Below, one piece after another: positions 38,507 through 49,768 of a stretch of DNA of 64,000 bases. The number at the start of each line of letters is the position of its first letter. Position 1 is the stretch's first letter. This DNA comes from Arthrobacter sp. efr-133-TYG-118 (GTDB taxonomy: Bacteria; Actinomycetota; Actinomycetes; Actinomycetales; Micrococcaceae): assembly GCF_030209755.1 (NCBI RefSeq), contig NZ_JARVRH010000013.1, positions 1-64,000 on the forward strand, given 5' to 3'. Under the pieces are notes generated by a model. It was not told the origin of the DNA. It did not search any database and was given only the letters and a program-made list of their open reading frames with translations. A program made the translations under genes and the position numbers.

Positions 38507-38596
38507 ATGGACATCACCAAGCCGGAGGAGCAGAGGCCGCAAGGCCAGCACTATGACAGAATCATTGAACGGGCGGCCCAAGGCCGGCAGCGTTGA
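38507..38596 (+). CDS. Possible 29-codon leader frame overlapping phoH
   Basis: ATG 38507, preceded by CGGAGAAA, opens MDITKPEEQRPQGQHYDRII, then ERAAQGRQR and TGA. It overlaps the phoH start at 38553 in another frame. The ribosome site is better than that of phoH, so it may couple translation. It could also be chance. Confidence 0.3.
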   Translation: MDITKPEEQRPQGQHYDRIIERAAQGRQR

Positions 38597-39641
38597 CACA
38601 GGTCCGGCCGAGTTCCCACACTCTGTCCCGGGCGCCCGGACGGAAGTTGTCATCTTCGACAACTCGGATCAGATGGTTCAGACCCTTGGCAGCCATGACG
38701 AGGCGTTGCGCTACATCGAAGCCCAGTTCCCCGGCGTCGATTTTCATGTGCGCGGCAACGAGCTCTCCTTCAGCGGACCGTCAAGCGATGTTCCCCGGAT
38801 CATGCGGCTTCTGGAAGAAGTCCGCGGCCTGGTCGGCAAGGGGACGGTCATCACCCCGGACGTGCTGCAGCAGCTCGTGTCCTTGTTGCGCAGCCAGTCG
38901 CTGCAAAACCCCGTGGAAGTCCTGACCCACAACATCCTTTCGAGCCGCGGGCGCACCATCCGCCCCAAAACGCTCAACCAGAAGAACTACGTCGACGCCA
39001 TCGACGACAACACCGTCATCTTCGGGATCGGCCCTGCGGGCACCGGTAAGACGTACCTCGCGATGGCCAAAGCCGTTCAGGCACTCCAGCTCAAGGAAGT
39101 CAGCCGCATCATCCTCACGCGGCCTGCCGTCGAGGCAGGGGAGCGCCTCGGCTTCCTGCCGGGAACGTTGAGCGACAAGATCGATCCCTATCTGCGTCCT
39201 TTGTACGACGCCTTGCACGACATGATGGACCCGGAATCCATCCCGCGCCTCATGGCTGCGGGAACCATTGAGGTAGCGCCGCTTGCGTACATGCGCGGCC
39301 GCACGCTCAATGATGCGTTCATTATCCTCGATGAGGCCCAGAACACTACCGCGGAACAGATGAAGATGTTCCTGACCCGCCTGGGCTTCGGCTCCAAGAT
39401 GGTTGTCACGGGGGATATCACCCAAGTGGATCTGCCCTTCGGTGCCACCTCCGGTCTGCGCATTGTCCAGGAAATCCTCAGCGGGATCGACGGCGTGAAC
39501 TTTACGATGTTGGACGCTTCCGACGTCGTCAGGCACCGGCTCGTCGCCGACATTGTGTCCGCCTACAGCATATGGGATGAAAAGCATCGGGTGCGTGCCC
39601 AGCACACGCCGATCCACGACAAACGGGGAGAACACAGATGA
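38553..39641 (+). CDS. phoH: PhoH-family ATPase
   Basis: The 362-residue protein has an N-terminal KH-like part, then the P-loop GIGPAGTGKTYLAMAKA near residue 160 and Walker B AFIILDEAQNTT. This is the PhoH ATPase/helicase core. In many bacteria it sits beside ybeY and era and is linked to RNA handling and stress. It overlaps ybeY by 4 bp (ATGA), so the genes are translated together. Confidence 0.95.
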   Translation: MTESLNGRPKAGSVDTGPAEFPHSVPGARTEVVIFDNSDQMVQTLGSHDEALRYIEAQFPGVDFHVRGNELSFSGPSSDVPRIMRLLEEVRGLVGKGTVITPDVLQQLVSLLRSQSLQNPVEVLTHNILSSRGRTIRPKTLNQKNYVDAIDDNTVIFGIGPAGTGKTYLAMAKAVQALQLKEVSRIILTRPAVEAGERLGFLPGTLSDKIDPYLRPLYDALHDMMDPESIPRLMAAGTIEVAPLAYMRGRTLNDAFIILDEAQNTTAEQMKMFLTRLGFGSKMVVTGDITQVDLPFGATSGLRIVQEILSGIDGVNFTMLDASDVVRHRLVADIVSAYSIWDEKHRVRAQHTPIHDKRGEHR

Positions 39642-40111
39642 GCATCGAGGTCAACAACGAGTCCGGCGTCCAGGTGGACGAGGCACAATTGGTGACGCTT
39701 TCACGCTTCATCTTCGAGCGGCTCTACATTCACCCCCAGGCCGAACTTTCCATCCTCCTGGTGGATGAACCTGCCATGGAAAAGCTCCACATCGAGCTCA
39801 TGGACGAACCCGGCGCTACCGATGTCCTGTCTGTTCCGATGGATGAGTTGACGCCGGGGACACCGGGTAAGCCGACTCCGCAAGGCATGCTGGGCGACAT
39901 CGCCATCTGCCCACAGGTAGCCGAAGTACAAGCGCGCAACGCAGGTCATTCAACGCAGGATGAAATGCTCCTGCTCTGCACGCACGGAATCCTCCACCTG
40001 CTCGGTTTCGACCACGCCGAACCGGAGGAAAAGGAAGAGATGTTCGGCCTGCAGCGTGAGCTGCTGTCCGCGTTCCTTGGCAAGGACGCCCCCATGGAGA
40101 CCATGCTGTGA
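39638..40111 (+). CDS. ybeY: rRNA maturation endoribonuclease YbeY
   Basis: The 157-residue protein contains the zinc motif HGILHLLGFDH (H-x3-H-x5-H) near residue 118, and the preceding GDIAICPQVA strand. YbeY matures the 16S rRNA 3' end and aids ribosome quality control. It starts in a 4-bp overlap with phoH and its end overlaps the next start. Confidence 0.96.
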   Translation: MSIEVNNESGVQVDEAQLVTLSRFIFERLYIHPQAELSILLVDEPAMEKLHIELMDEPGATDVLSVPMDELTPGTPGKPTPQGMLGDIAICPQVAEVQARNAGHSTQDEMLLLCTHGILHLLGFDHAEPEEKEEMFGLQRELLSAFLGKDAPMETML

Positions 40112-41439
40112 CCTCGCTCATCCTGGTCGGGATGGCGTTGGTGTTCCTCAGTTTCGTCGCCCTGCTGACCGCGGCTGAGGCTGCCTTCACCTTCCTGCCG
40201 CGGCACGACGCGGAGCAAGCCGTCGTCAGGAGCCGGGGGAATTCGCTTCGCAGTATCCTCGCCCAGCCTATTGCGCACATTCGCGCGCTGCGATTCTGGC
40301 GGGTTTGGTTCGAGATGGCGGCGGCGGTGGCCGTCGCCGTCGTCATGCATAGCCTCCTCGAGAACGTCTGGCTTGCCGGTTTGGCGGCGACGGGCATCAT
40401 GGCCGTCATTGGTTTCGTTTTGGTGGGCGTCTCGCCCCGCCAACTCGGACGGGCCCACTCAGGCGGCGTGGTTCGCTACTCGGCCCCGCTCATCAGGTTC
40501 CTGTGCTGGATCCTGGGTCCCATTCCAGGCTGGCTCGTGAGGATCGGCAGCGTGGTGGCACCCGGTGCGCCCAGCGGCGATGAGGCTTTCTTCAGCGAGG
40601 AAGAATTCCGTGAACTCGTCGACAGGGCCACGGAATCCGACATGATCGAGGACAGCGAAGCCGAACTCATCCAGTCGGTCTTCGATTTCGGAGACACCCT
40701 GGTGCGCTCGGTGATGGTCCCTCGAACGGACATTGTGAGCATCGATTCCGGATCCAGCCTGGAACAGGCCATGGCCCTGTTCCTGCGCTCCGGATACTCA
40801 AGGATCCCCGTTATCGGCGAGAACGCGGATCAAATCCGCGGCATTCTCTATTTGAAGGACGTTGCCGCCGCATTGCACCGCCCGGAACAGCCATCAGTGC
40901 GCCAGGACGTTGATGCCATAGCCCGCGAGGCACGTTTCGTTCCCGAATCAAAGCCTGTCAGCGACCTCCTGAGCGAGCTACAGCAAGAGTCCACGCACGT
41001 GGCTGTAGTCATTGACGAATACGGCGGCACAGCCGGACTGGTGACGCTGGAGGACCTCATTGAGGAAATCGTGGGGGAGATCGTGGATGAGTACGATTCC
41101 AACGATGCGGAGGTCACTGACTTGGGTGATGGCACCTATCGCGTCAGTTCACGGATGAGCATCGATGACCTCGGCGAACTTTTCGACATCGACCTCGACG
41201 ACGACGAAGTGGACACGGTGGGCGGCCTCCTGGCCAAAACGCTGGGCAAGGTGCCGATCGTAGGCAGCGCGGTGGAGGTGGATGGAATCTCCTTGAAAGC
41301 CGATAGGCTGGAAGGCCGGCGAAACCGGGTCAGCCATATCATTGCGGCAGCCATTCCAAAAGAAGACACTGACCTTGAAGACCTTCTCGACGAGGCCGAC
41401 ACAACGCAACAGGGAGTTCCACGTGAGCAAGCACAATAA
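40108..41439 (+). CDS. CNNM/CorC-type transporter with CBS domains
   Basis: The 443-residue protein has an N-terminal DUF21 region with membrane helices (residues about 1-150), a CBS pair (VMVPRTDIVSIDSGSSLEQA to THVAVVIDEYGGTAGLVTLE), and a CorC_HlyC C-terminal domain with DEVDTVGGLLAKTLGKVP. The family exports Mg or Co ions; the old name is hemolysin-like. GTG 40108 overlaps the ybeY stop by 4 bp, and the C-terminus overlaps era by 17 bp, showing a tight operon. Confidence 0.93.
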   Translation: MTSLILVGMALVFLSFVALLTAAEAAFTFLPRHDAEQAVVRSRGNSLRSILAQPIAHIRALRFWRVWFEMAAAVAVAVVMHSLLENVWLAGLAATGIMAVIGFVLVGVSPRQLGRAHSGGVVRYSAPLIRFLCWILGPIPGWLVRIGSVVAPGAPSGDEAFFSEEEFRELVDRATESDMIEDSEAELIQSVFDFGDTLVRSVMVPRTDIVSIDSGSSLEQAMALFLRSGYSRIPVIGENADQIRGILYLKDVAAALHRPEQPSVRQDVDAIAREARFVPESKPVSDLLSELQQESTHVAVVIDEYGGTAGLVTLEDLIEEIVGEIVDEYDSNDAEVTDLGDGTYRVSSRMSIDDLGELFDIDLDDDEVDTVGGLLAKTLGKVPIVGSAVEVDGISLKADRLEGRRNRVSHIIAAAIPKEDTDLEDLLDEADTTQQGVPREQAQ

Positions 41440-42385
41440 GAAGTTCGACGCCGATCAGGACTTCGGCGGCTTCCACGCAGGTTTCTCGGTTCTTGTGGGC
41501 CGTCCCAATGCCGGCAAGTCCACCCTCACCAACGCTTTGGTTGGGCAGAAGGTGGCCATCACCTCGGCAAAGCCGCAGACCACGAGGCACACGATCCGTG
41601 GCATTGTCCATCGGGAGGACGCCCAACTTATCCTCGTGGATACTCCGGGCCTTCACCGCCCGCGCACCCTTCTTGGCAAGAGGCTGAACGATCTCGTCGC
41701 GGACACCCTTTCCGAAGTCGACGCCATTGGTTTTTGCCTGCCCGCCAACGAGAAGATCGGACCGGGCGACAAGTACATTGCAGCCCAGCTGGCCGCCGTC
41801 GGACGCAAGCCGATCATCGCACTTGTCACGAAGACCGACCTGGTGGACCGCCAGGCCTTGACCGAGCAACTCCTGGCCGTAGCCGCGTTGGGCCGCGAGG
41901 TCCTTGGCGAACAGGGCTGGGCAGATATCGTTCCGGTTTCCGCGACCGACGGCTTCCAGGTCAGTACGGTCGCCGACGTCCTCATCGGCCACATGCCTCC
42001 TTCTCCGCCTCTCTACCCGGACGGTGAACTCACTGATGAGCCGGAGGCCGTCATGGTCGCCGAACTTATCCGGGAAGCAGCCCTGGAAGGCGTCCGCGAC
42101 GAGCTTCCGCACTCCCTGGCCGTGGTGGTGGAGGAAATCCTGCCCCGCGAAGGCCGCTCTGAAGACAACCCTCTCCTCGACGTGCGGGTCAATTTGTACG
42201 TTGAACGCCCGTCCCAGAAGGCCATCATCATCGGCAAGGCCGGAAGCCGGCTGCGCGAGGTCGGAACGAACGCCCGCAAGGGCATTGAGGCCCTTTTGGG
42301 AACCAAGATCTACCTCGACTTGCATGTGAAAGTGGCCAAGGACTGGCAGCGCGACCCGAAGCAACTCGTGAAGCTGGGATTCTAG
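41423..42385 (+). CDS. era: GTPase Era
   Basis: The 320-residue product has G1 GRPNAGKST, G3 DTPGLH and G4 TKTDL, then a C-terminal KH domain with IIIGKAGSRLREVGTNARKG. Era binds 16S rRNA near its 3' end and checks 30S assembly, which agrees with its place after ybeY. GTG 41423 with GGAG upstream was chosen; the frame is open further upstream inside the CNNM gene. Confidence 0.97.
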   Translation: MSKHNKKFDADQDFGGFHAGFSVLVGRPNAGKSTLTNALVGQKVAITSAKPQTTRHTIRGIVHREDAQLILVDTPGLHRPRTLLGKRLNDLVADTLSEVDAIGFCLPANEKIGPGDKYIAAQLAAVGRKPIIALVTKTDLVDRQALTEQLLAVAALGREVLGEQGWADIVPVSATDGFQVSTVADVLIGHMPPSPPLYPDGELTDEPEAVMVAELIREAALEGVRDELPHSLAVVVEEILPREGRSEDNPLLDVRVNLYVERPSQKAIIIGKAGSRLREVGTNARKGIEALLGTKIYLDLHVKVAKDWQRDPKQLVKLGF

Positions 42386-42459
42386 GCGCTGGGGAATTTC
42401 CCAGTTTGGGCCCGTAAAATGGTCCGAATCCCATTTTCCGAGGAAAGGTTGAGCGAGTC

Positions 42460-44037
42460 GTGCGACGTCGCGATGCACGCGTTCAGGAGCCCGGCACCAT
42501 TGGTGCCCCCGGCGCTGCACGCCACGGGGAAGCTCCCGGCACCCCCCGCCACATGAATGCTCCGAAGGGTCTCCCGCTCTGGCTCAAGGTCACTGCTGTG
42601 ACGGTGTCAGTGCTGTTGGTCGCCGGTATCGCTTTCGCCGCCTACTGGGTCATCCGTTTGCAGTCGAACATCAGCAAAGCACCATTGTCGGCAGGCGATT
42701 CCAGGACGGAGGCTGCTGCAAACGATGCCACGGACCGCTTGCAGATCCTCATCCTCGGGTCCGACACCAGGGACGGGAAGAACTCGCAATACGGTTCAAC
42801 GCAGGATTCCGCCGGCTATGGCCAGTCAGATGTCATGATGCTGCTGGACATTTCGGCGGACAACAAGAGAGTGAGCCTCACGAGCTTTCCGCGCGACCTC
42901 CTCGTGAATGTTCCGAAGTGCACCGATCCCAAAACCAAGACCGTCTATGAAGCCCATTCCAACGTCATGATCAACTCGGCCATGGCAGAAGCCGGGATCG
43001 GTTGCGCCGTGGACACAGTGAACAAACTGACGGGACTGCAAATCGATCACTTCATGATGGCCGACTTCAACGCCGTCAAGGAGCTGTCCAACGCCGTAGG
43101 CGGAGTCGACGTGTGCGTGAGCGATGCTGTCTACGATCCCGACTCCGGGCTCCGGCTCCCCAAGGGAACATCGAAGGTCCAGGGGGAGCAAGCCTTGGCT
43201 TTCCTTCGGACCCGCCACGGTTTTAGCGACGGAAGCGACCTCGGCCGCATCCAGGCGCAGCAGGGTTTCCTTTCCTCGCTGACCCGGAAGATCAAGTCTG
43301 ACGGCACGCTGGGCAATCCCCAGAGCCTGCTGTCCATCGCGGATGTCGTGACAAGGAACCTCACCGTGGATGAAGGCCTGGCGTCCGTCCAGTCGCTCCT
43401 GACCATCGGGACCCGCCTCAAGGACGTCGACTTGTCCAAGGTTGCGTTCGTCTCGGTTCCCACCCAGCCCGCCGCCGTCGATCCCAACAGGCTCGAATTG
43501 GTTCAACCGCAGGCCTCCCAGCTGTTCGCCGCCATGCGCGCGAACCTGGACCTGACAACCCCGGGGGCTACAGCCACTCCATCGGCCAGTCCCTCGCCCG
43601 CCGCGTCTGGCGCCCCCTCGAGCGGCTCGGCGCCGGCGCCGAGCGCTCCCGCTGTTCCCGCCTATGACAAGGCCCTTCAGCCAGTGACCGTTGCCGACGG
43701 AACAGGCATCGCCTCCCGCGGCCAGGAGATCGCGGCCGCGCTGGTTGGCGGCGGATTCACGAAAGCCGCACACTTCCTTGCAGCCGCGGTGCCCAAGACC
43801 GTTGTCTATTACGGGGCCGGCTATGCTGACGTCGCGCCGGATGTAGCGAATCTTCTGGGGATCCCGGCCTCACAAGTCGAACCATCCAACGATGTCGTCG
43901 GAGTCCAGGTCTATATCGGCAGTGACTTCGATTCCGGGACCAAGTACGGAGTTGCCTCCGTTCCGTCCGACGTCGTCAAGCAGACCGCAGGCGACGTGAA
44001 ATGCCAGGCGGTCAACCCCGTACTCATCGCGAGGTAG
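42460..44037 (+). CDS. LytR-CpsA-Psr family cell-wall ligase with LytR_C domain
   Basis: The 525-residue protein has a short cytoplasmic N-terminus, one membrane helix (about 45-65), and the LCP domain with ILGSDTRDG, SDVMMLLDISADNKRVSLTS followed by FPRDLLV, and the later AFLRTRH with its Arg pair. LCP enzymes attach teichoic-acid-like polymers or arabinogalactan to peptidoglycan. A Pro/Ala/Ser linker (about 370-400) leads to a LytR_C domain (VADGTGIASRGQEIAAALVG). It starts with GTG 42460, after GAGGAAAGG. A strong hairpin follows. Confidence 0.93.
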   Translation: MRRRDARVQEPGTIGAPGAARHGEAPGTPRHMNAPKGLPLWLKVTAVTVSVLLVAGIAFAAYWVIRLQSNISKAPLSAGDSRTEAAANDATDRLQILILGSDTRDGKNSQYGSTQDSAGYGQSDVMMLLDISADNKRVSLTSFPRDLLVNVPKCTDPKTKTVYEAHSNVMINSAMAEAGIGCAVDTVNKLTGLQIDHFMMADFNAVKELSNAVGGVDVCVSDAVYDPDSGLRLPKGTSKVQGEQALAFLRTRHGFSDGSDLGRIQAQQGFLSSLTRKIKSDGTLGNPQSLLSIADVVTRNLTVDEGLASVQSLLTIGTRLKDVDLSKVAFVSVPTQPAAVDPNRLELVQPQASQLFAAMRANLDLTTPGATATPSASPSPAASGAPSSGSAPAPSAPAVPAYDKALQPVTVADGTGIASRGQEIAAALVGGGFTKAAHFLAAAVPKTVVYYGAGYADVAPDVANLLGIPASQVEPSNDVVGVQVYIGSDFDSGTKYGVASVPSDVVKQTAGDVKCQAVNPVLIAR

Positions 44038-44071
44038 CCGCACAGGAATTACCCCGGACGCAGCGAAGGGA

Positions 44072-44100
44072 GCGGTCACCACACGGCGTGTGGTGACCGC
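44072..44100. terminator. Bidirectional hairpin after the LCP gene
   Basis: GCGGTCACCACAC and GTGTGGTGACCGC form a 13-bp perfect stem with a 3-base loop. It is followed by CCCCTTCCGTTTGTTTG, so T-rich. It also lies just past the stop of the convergent M13 peptidase gene. Confidence 0.85.
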
Positions 44101-44124
44101 CCCCTTCCGTTTGTTTGTTGCTTC

Positions 44125-46077
44125 CTACCAGATACTGACGCGGTCCTCGGGCGACAGCCACATTCCATCCCCGGCTTCCACCTCGAACGCCTCATGGAAC
44201 GAGTCCAGGTTCTTGGCTATGGCATTGGTCCGGAACTCGTTGGGGGAGTGCGGGTCCGTGGCGACGCGCCGGATGGCTTCCTCAGGACGGATGACTTGAC
44301 GCCAGCCGGCAGCCCAGGACATGAAGAAGCGCTGCTGGCCGGTCAGCCCTTCGAGAACGGGCGGTTCCGCACCGTCAAGGCTCAGGAGGTAAGCCTTATA
44401 GGCGATGGTCAGGCCGCCCAGATCGCCAATGTTTTCGCCGAGCGTGAGCTTCCCGTTGACCCTGTGCTCCGGAGCGGCATAGGGGGCAAGGGCGTCGAAC
44501 TGGGCCACGAGCTTCGCCGCCAGTCCTTCGAAGGCCTTGCGGTCTTCCTCGCTCCACCAATTCCGCAGCGCTCCACTTCCGTCGAACTGTGAGCCTTGGT
44601 CGTCGAAGCCATGGCCGATTTCATGGCCGATGATGGCGCCGATGCCCCCGTAGTTGACCGCGTCGTCAGCCTCCGCTGTGAAGAAGGGCGGCTGCAGGAT
44701 CGCAGCGGGGAAGACAATCTCGTTCAGCATCGGGTGGTAGTACGCGTTGACGGTCTGCGGGGTCATGAGCCACTTGTCGAGATCGACCGGCTTGCCGACC
44801 TCATCGAGGTGACGGTCGACGTCGGCGTTGTGCGCCCGTTCGACGTTCCCCAGAAGATCAGTCGGGTCAATGTCGACGGCGGAATAGTCGATCCACTTGT
44901 CCGGGAAACCAATCTTGGGCCGGAAGGCCTCAAGCTTTTTCAGCGCTTCGGCCTTGGTGTCCTCGCCCATCCAGTCGAGCGCCGTGATGCTCTGGCGGTA
45001 AGCCTCGATCAGTTTGGCAACCAGCGTCTGCATCCTGGCTTTGTAACCTTCGGGGAAGTGGCGCTCCACGTAGATCTGGCCTACCGCCTCGCCCAGGGCG
45101 GCTTCGACGACGGCGACTCCGCGCTTCCAGCGGTCCTTGTTCTGCGGAGTGCCACTCAGGGTGGTGCCGTAGAAATCGAAGTTTGCGTCCACGAATGCCG
45201 AGGAAAGATAAGGGGCGGCGGCATTGAGCACACGCAGGGCCAGCCACCCCTGCCACGTGGCAAGGGACTCGGACTCGACGAGGGAGGACGCGCCGGTGAA
45301 GAAATCAGGAGTACTTACCACCAGCTCGGTGAATTTGTCTCCTTCGATCCGGGCCGAATCGAACCACGAGTCAAGGTACGGGAACAGTTCACGGCCCTCC
45401 TCCGCGGTCTTGAGGTTGTAGGTCTTCTGCGGATCGCGAAGGGTGACGTTGTCCCAGTGATGCGAGGCAAGGGCTTTTTCAAGGGCGACAACGCGCGCGG
45501 CGGCATCGTCGGCGTCGGGAATGTCTGCCAGGCCGAAGAGTTTGGCGACGTATTTCGCATAAGCGCTGACAATGCCTTCGAACTTCGCGTCCCGATAGTA
45601 GGACTCGTCGGGAAGCCCCAGGCCGCCCTGGCCGATGTACAACAGGATCCGGTCCGGGTTCCCGGCGTCGGGAGCAGGATAGATGGAGAAGAGCCCGGAA
45701 ACATCCGAGCGGAACAGCCGCCCGGTCAGGGCAACCACTTCGGCCGGCGAAGCCGTGGCAAAGACCTCCGCGAGCCGGGCGCGGATAGGCTCCATGCCCT
45801 TGGCCTCGGTGGCCTCCTCGTCCATGAAGCTGTTGTAAAGCCCGCCTACTTTGCGTTCGATGCCGCTGGCGTAGTCGCCCTTTCCGGCGGCTTCCTCGAT
45901 GATCGCTTTGACTGCCAGTTCAGCGCCATCCCGCAACGCGGTGAACGTTCCCTCGAGCGGGCGGTCGTCGGGGATGACCGTCGACTTCAGCCACGCTCCG
46001 TTGACGTGCTGGTAAAGGTCGTCCTGCGGCCTAACGCTTTCATCGATGTTGGACAGTGTGATCCCCGACTGTGGCAC
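44125..46077 (-). CDS. pepO: M13-family zinc metallopeptidase
   Basis: The 650-residue enzyme is a neprilysin-like peptidase. The family signatures NAYYHPMLNEIVFPAAILQP and the zinc motif IGHEIGHGFDDQG (HExxH) lie in the last third, with the third ligand Glu in ENIGDLGGL. No signal peptide is seen, so it is probably cytoplasmic like PepO of other bacteria. GTG 46077 follows AAGGAG; the frame is open to 46116. Confidence 0.94.
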   Translation of the reverse strand: MPQSGITLSNIDESVRPQDDLYQHVNGAWLKSTVIPDDRPLEGTFTALRDGAELAVKAIIEEAAGKGDYASGIERKVGGLYNSFMDEEATEAKGMEPIRARLAEVFATASPAEVVALTGRLFRSDVSGLFSIYPAPDAGNPDRILLYIGQGGLGLPDESYYRDAKFEGIVSAYAKYVAKLFGLADIPDADDAAARVVALEKALASHHWDNVTLRDPQKTYNLKTAEEGRELFPYLDSWFDSARIEGDKFTELVVSTPDFFTGASSLVESESLATWQGWLALRVLNAAAPYLSSAFVDANFDFYGTTLSGTPQNKDRWKRGVAVVEAALGEAVGQIYVERHFPEGYKARMQTLVAKLIEAYRQSITALDWMGEDTKAEALKKLEAFRPKIGFPDKWIDYSAVDIDPTDLLGNVERAHNADVDRHLDEVGKPVDLDKWLMTPQTVNAYYHPMLNEIVFPAAILQPPFFTAEADDAVNYGGIGAIIGHEIGHGFDDQGSQFDGSGALRNWWSEEDRKAFEGLAAKLVAQFDALAPYAAPEHRVNGKLTLGENIGDLGGLTIAYKAYLLSLDGAEPPVLEGLTGQQRFFMSWAAGWRQVIRPEEAIRRVATDPHSPNEFRTNAIAKNLDSFHEAFEVEAGDGMWLSPEDRVSIW

Positions 46078-46158
46078 AAGAACTCCTTCGGACGACGATC
46101 GGATCCGGCTCACCACCGTTCCCGCGTCTGCATAGTGGACGTTGCTTCTGGTATTGCA

Positions 46159-46186
46159 TTGTCATCATACGCACCCGTGTTACTGT
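46159..46186 (+). promoter_or_regulatory. Likely sigma-A promoter for leuA
   Basis: TTGTCA (46159-46164) and TACTGT (46181-46186) are 16 bases apart. A start point about 7 bases downstream would fall at the GTG at 46193, so the leader frame would be translated from a leaderless mRNA. Confidence 0.55.
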
Positions 46187-46189
46187 GAA

Positions 46190-46240
46190 ATGGTGCGTGC
46201 AGGAATGCTTCTCCTTAGCTGCCGCGGCGGGGCCTCGTAA
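46190..46240 (+). CDS. leuA leader peptide (attenuator)
   Basis: The frame MVRAGMLLLSCRGGAS ends at TAA. Three Leu codons in a row (CTT, CTC, CTT) precede the SCRGG stretch found in branched-chain amino-acid leader peptides of actinobacteria. Ribosome stalling at Leu codons when leucine is scarce would favour transcription of leuA. The downstream 90 bases hold GC-rich inverted segments that could form alternative hairpins; I did not fold them. Start may be the ATG at 46190 or, with a leaderless transcript, the GTG at 46193. Confidence 0.75.
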   Translation: MVRAGMLLLSCRGGAS

Positions 46241-46310
46241 GCGATCATTCGCTAGGCCAACCCTCGCTGCGGAGTTAGCTATGCCCGGCCAATCTTCCAT
46301 CAAAGATTAA

Positions 46311-48068
<1,758 letters not shown>

Positions 48069-48074
48069 CCAATT

Positions 48075-48108
48075 GCCGTGCGGCGCCGTCAATACGGCGC
48101 CGCACGGC
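48075..48108. terminator. Hairpin after leuA
   Basis: GCCGTGCGGCGCCGT, loop CAAT, and ACGGCGCCGCACGGC form a 15-bp perfect stem followed by TTCG. It separates leuA from recO. Confidence 0.8.
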
Positions 48109-48151
48109 TTCGCCGGACCTGATCAGGCCCGGTGTGGTGCGAAGATTAACT

Positions 48152-48907
48152 GTGGCCAATCCTTCGTCGTTTGCAGCGCGGTCCTATCGGGACGATGCCG
48201 TAGTGCTGCGCACCCACAAACTGGGCGAAGCGGACCGCATCATCACTTTGCTGACAAAACACCACGGACAAGTAAGGGCGGTTGCCAAGGGCGTACGGCG
48301 AACCAGCAGCCGGTTCGGAGCCCGATTGGAGCCGTTCATGGTGGCTGACCTGCAACTCGTTTCCGGCCGGACCCTGGACATCGTCACGCAGGCTGTCGCC
48401 AAGGGAGCCTATGGGAGCTCGATCGCTGCAGATTACTCCCGGTATACCGTCGCTGCCGCCATGACGGAGACCGCAGAAAAGCTGACGGACGCCGACGCCG
48501 ATTCGGGAACCGCCCAATACAACCTGCTGGTCGGGGCTCTTGCCGCGCTGAGCCGTTCCGACCACCCGCCGGAGCTCATTCTTGATTCCTACCTGCTCCG
48601 CGCTTTGGCAACCGGCGGTTGGGCGCCCAGTTTCACGGATTGCGCCCGCTGCGGGGCGAGCGGTCCGCACGCCGCTTTCTCCGCTCCCTTGGGCGGAATG
48701 ATCTGCCACGACTGCCGCCCGCCTGGTTCGCCGGCGCCGGCACCCGAAACCGTCATTTTGCTGGGCGCGCTGCTGACGGGGGACTGGGCAACTGCGGATG
48801 TGTCCGAAACCTTGCATCGCCGGGAGGCCGCCGGATTGGTGGCGAGCTACCTGCAATGGCATCTTGAACGAGCATTGAAGTCCCTCAAACATGTGGAGCG
48901 AAGCTGA
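48152..48907 (+). CDS. recO: DNA repair protein RecO
   Basis: The 251-residue protein has an N-terminal OB fold ([20 protein letters not shown]) and a helical zinc region with CARCG and CHDC. RecO loads RecA on SSB-covered gaps with RecR. GTG 48152 was chosen because the RecO pattern begins there; the longer upstream frame overlaps the terminator. uppS follows after 2 bases. Confidence 0.95.
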   Translation: MANPSSFAARSYRDDAVVLRTHKLGEADRIITLLTKHHGQVRAVAKGVRRTSSRFGARLEPFMVADLQLVSGRTLDIVTQAVAKGAYGSSIAADYSRYTVAAAMTETAEKLTDADADSGTAQYNLLVGALAALSRSDHPPELILDSYLLRALATGGWAPSFTDCARCGASGPHAAFSAPLGGMICHDCRPPGSPAPAPETVILLGALLTGDWATADVSETLHRREAAGLVASYLQWHLERALKSLKHVERS

Positions 48908-48909
48908 AA

Positions 48910-49728
48910 GTGGCACTGGGAAAAAAGAAGACGGCAACGGCGCGGACCACCCCGGTGAGGGCCCCCTACCACCATCCCTCAGGCGCCCGGCCGCCGGCCA
49001 TCCCTGCCGAGCTGGTACCGCGGCACGTGGCCATCGTCATGGACGGCAACGGCCGCTGGGCGAACCAACGCGGCCTCCCGCGCATCGAGGGTCACAAGGC
49101 CGGAGAGCCGGCCCTGCTGGATGTGATGGCGGGTGCGATCGAACTTGGCATCAAGTACGTCAGTGTCTACGCTTTCTCCACCGAAAACTGGCGCCGTTCT
49201 CCTGAAGAAGTGCGCTTTCTCATGGGATTTAACAAGGATGTGCTACGCCGGCAGCGCAACCAGCTCGATGAATGGGGAGTGCGGATCCGCTGGGCAGGGC
49301 GGCGGCCCAAGCTCTGGGGTTCCGTCATCAAGGAGCTGGAGGATGCCGAGGAGTTCACGCGCGGCAACGACACGTGCACCTTGACCATGTGTGTTAACTA
49401 CGGCGGCCGGGCCGAGATCGCCGATGCAGTGGCCGCGATTGCCCGGGATGTTGCCGATGGCCGCCTGAAGCCCGGCTCGGTCACCGAGAAGACCATCCAG
49501 AAGTACCTCGACGAACCGGACCTTCCGGATGTGGACCTGTTCCTGCGGAGCTCCGGTGAGCAACGGCTCTCGAACTTCCTCTTGTGGCAATCCGCCTACG
49601 CGGAATTCGTCTTCATGGACACGCTGTGGCCCGACGTCGACCGCAGGACCCTGTGGGACGCCGTCGAGATCTATGCCAAACGGGATCGGCGCTACGGAGG
49701 CGCGGTGGACGCTGCGGCACCCCGCTGA
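48910..49728 (+). CDS. uppS: Isoprenyl (undecaprenyl/decaprenyl) diphosphate synthase
   Basis: The 272-residue cis-prenyltransferase has the catalytic [12 protein letters not shown] (Asp in DGNGRW) and [20 protein letters not shown] near the end. It makes the lipid carrier for cell-wall precursors. GTG 48910 begins right after the recO stop, so the two are one operon. The product length chain cannot be read from sequence. Confidence 0.96.
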   Translation: MALGKKKTATARTTPVRAPYHHPSGARPPAIPAELVPRHVAIVMDGNGRWANQRGLPRIEGHKAGEPALLDVMAGAIELGIKYVSVYAFSTENWRRSPEEVRFLMGFNKDVLRRQRNQLDEWGVRIRWAGRRPKLWGSVIKELEDAEEFTRGNDTCTLTMCVNYGGRAEIADAVAAIARDVADGRLKPGSVTEKTIQKYLDEPDLPDVDLFLRSSGEQRLSNFLLWQSAYAEFVFMDTLWPDVDRRTLWDAVEIYAKRDRRYGGAVDAAAPR

Positions 49729-49768
49729 CCGCGGCACCAAATGAGCACAAGCGTGCTGTGAAACCCCC

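Noticed and set aside
44596..46188. A 530-codon open frame opposite the M13 peptidase
   Set aside because: It mirrors the peptidase codons on the other strand, is rich in Val/Gly/Asp as expected of antisense frames in high-GC DNA, and has no motif.
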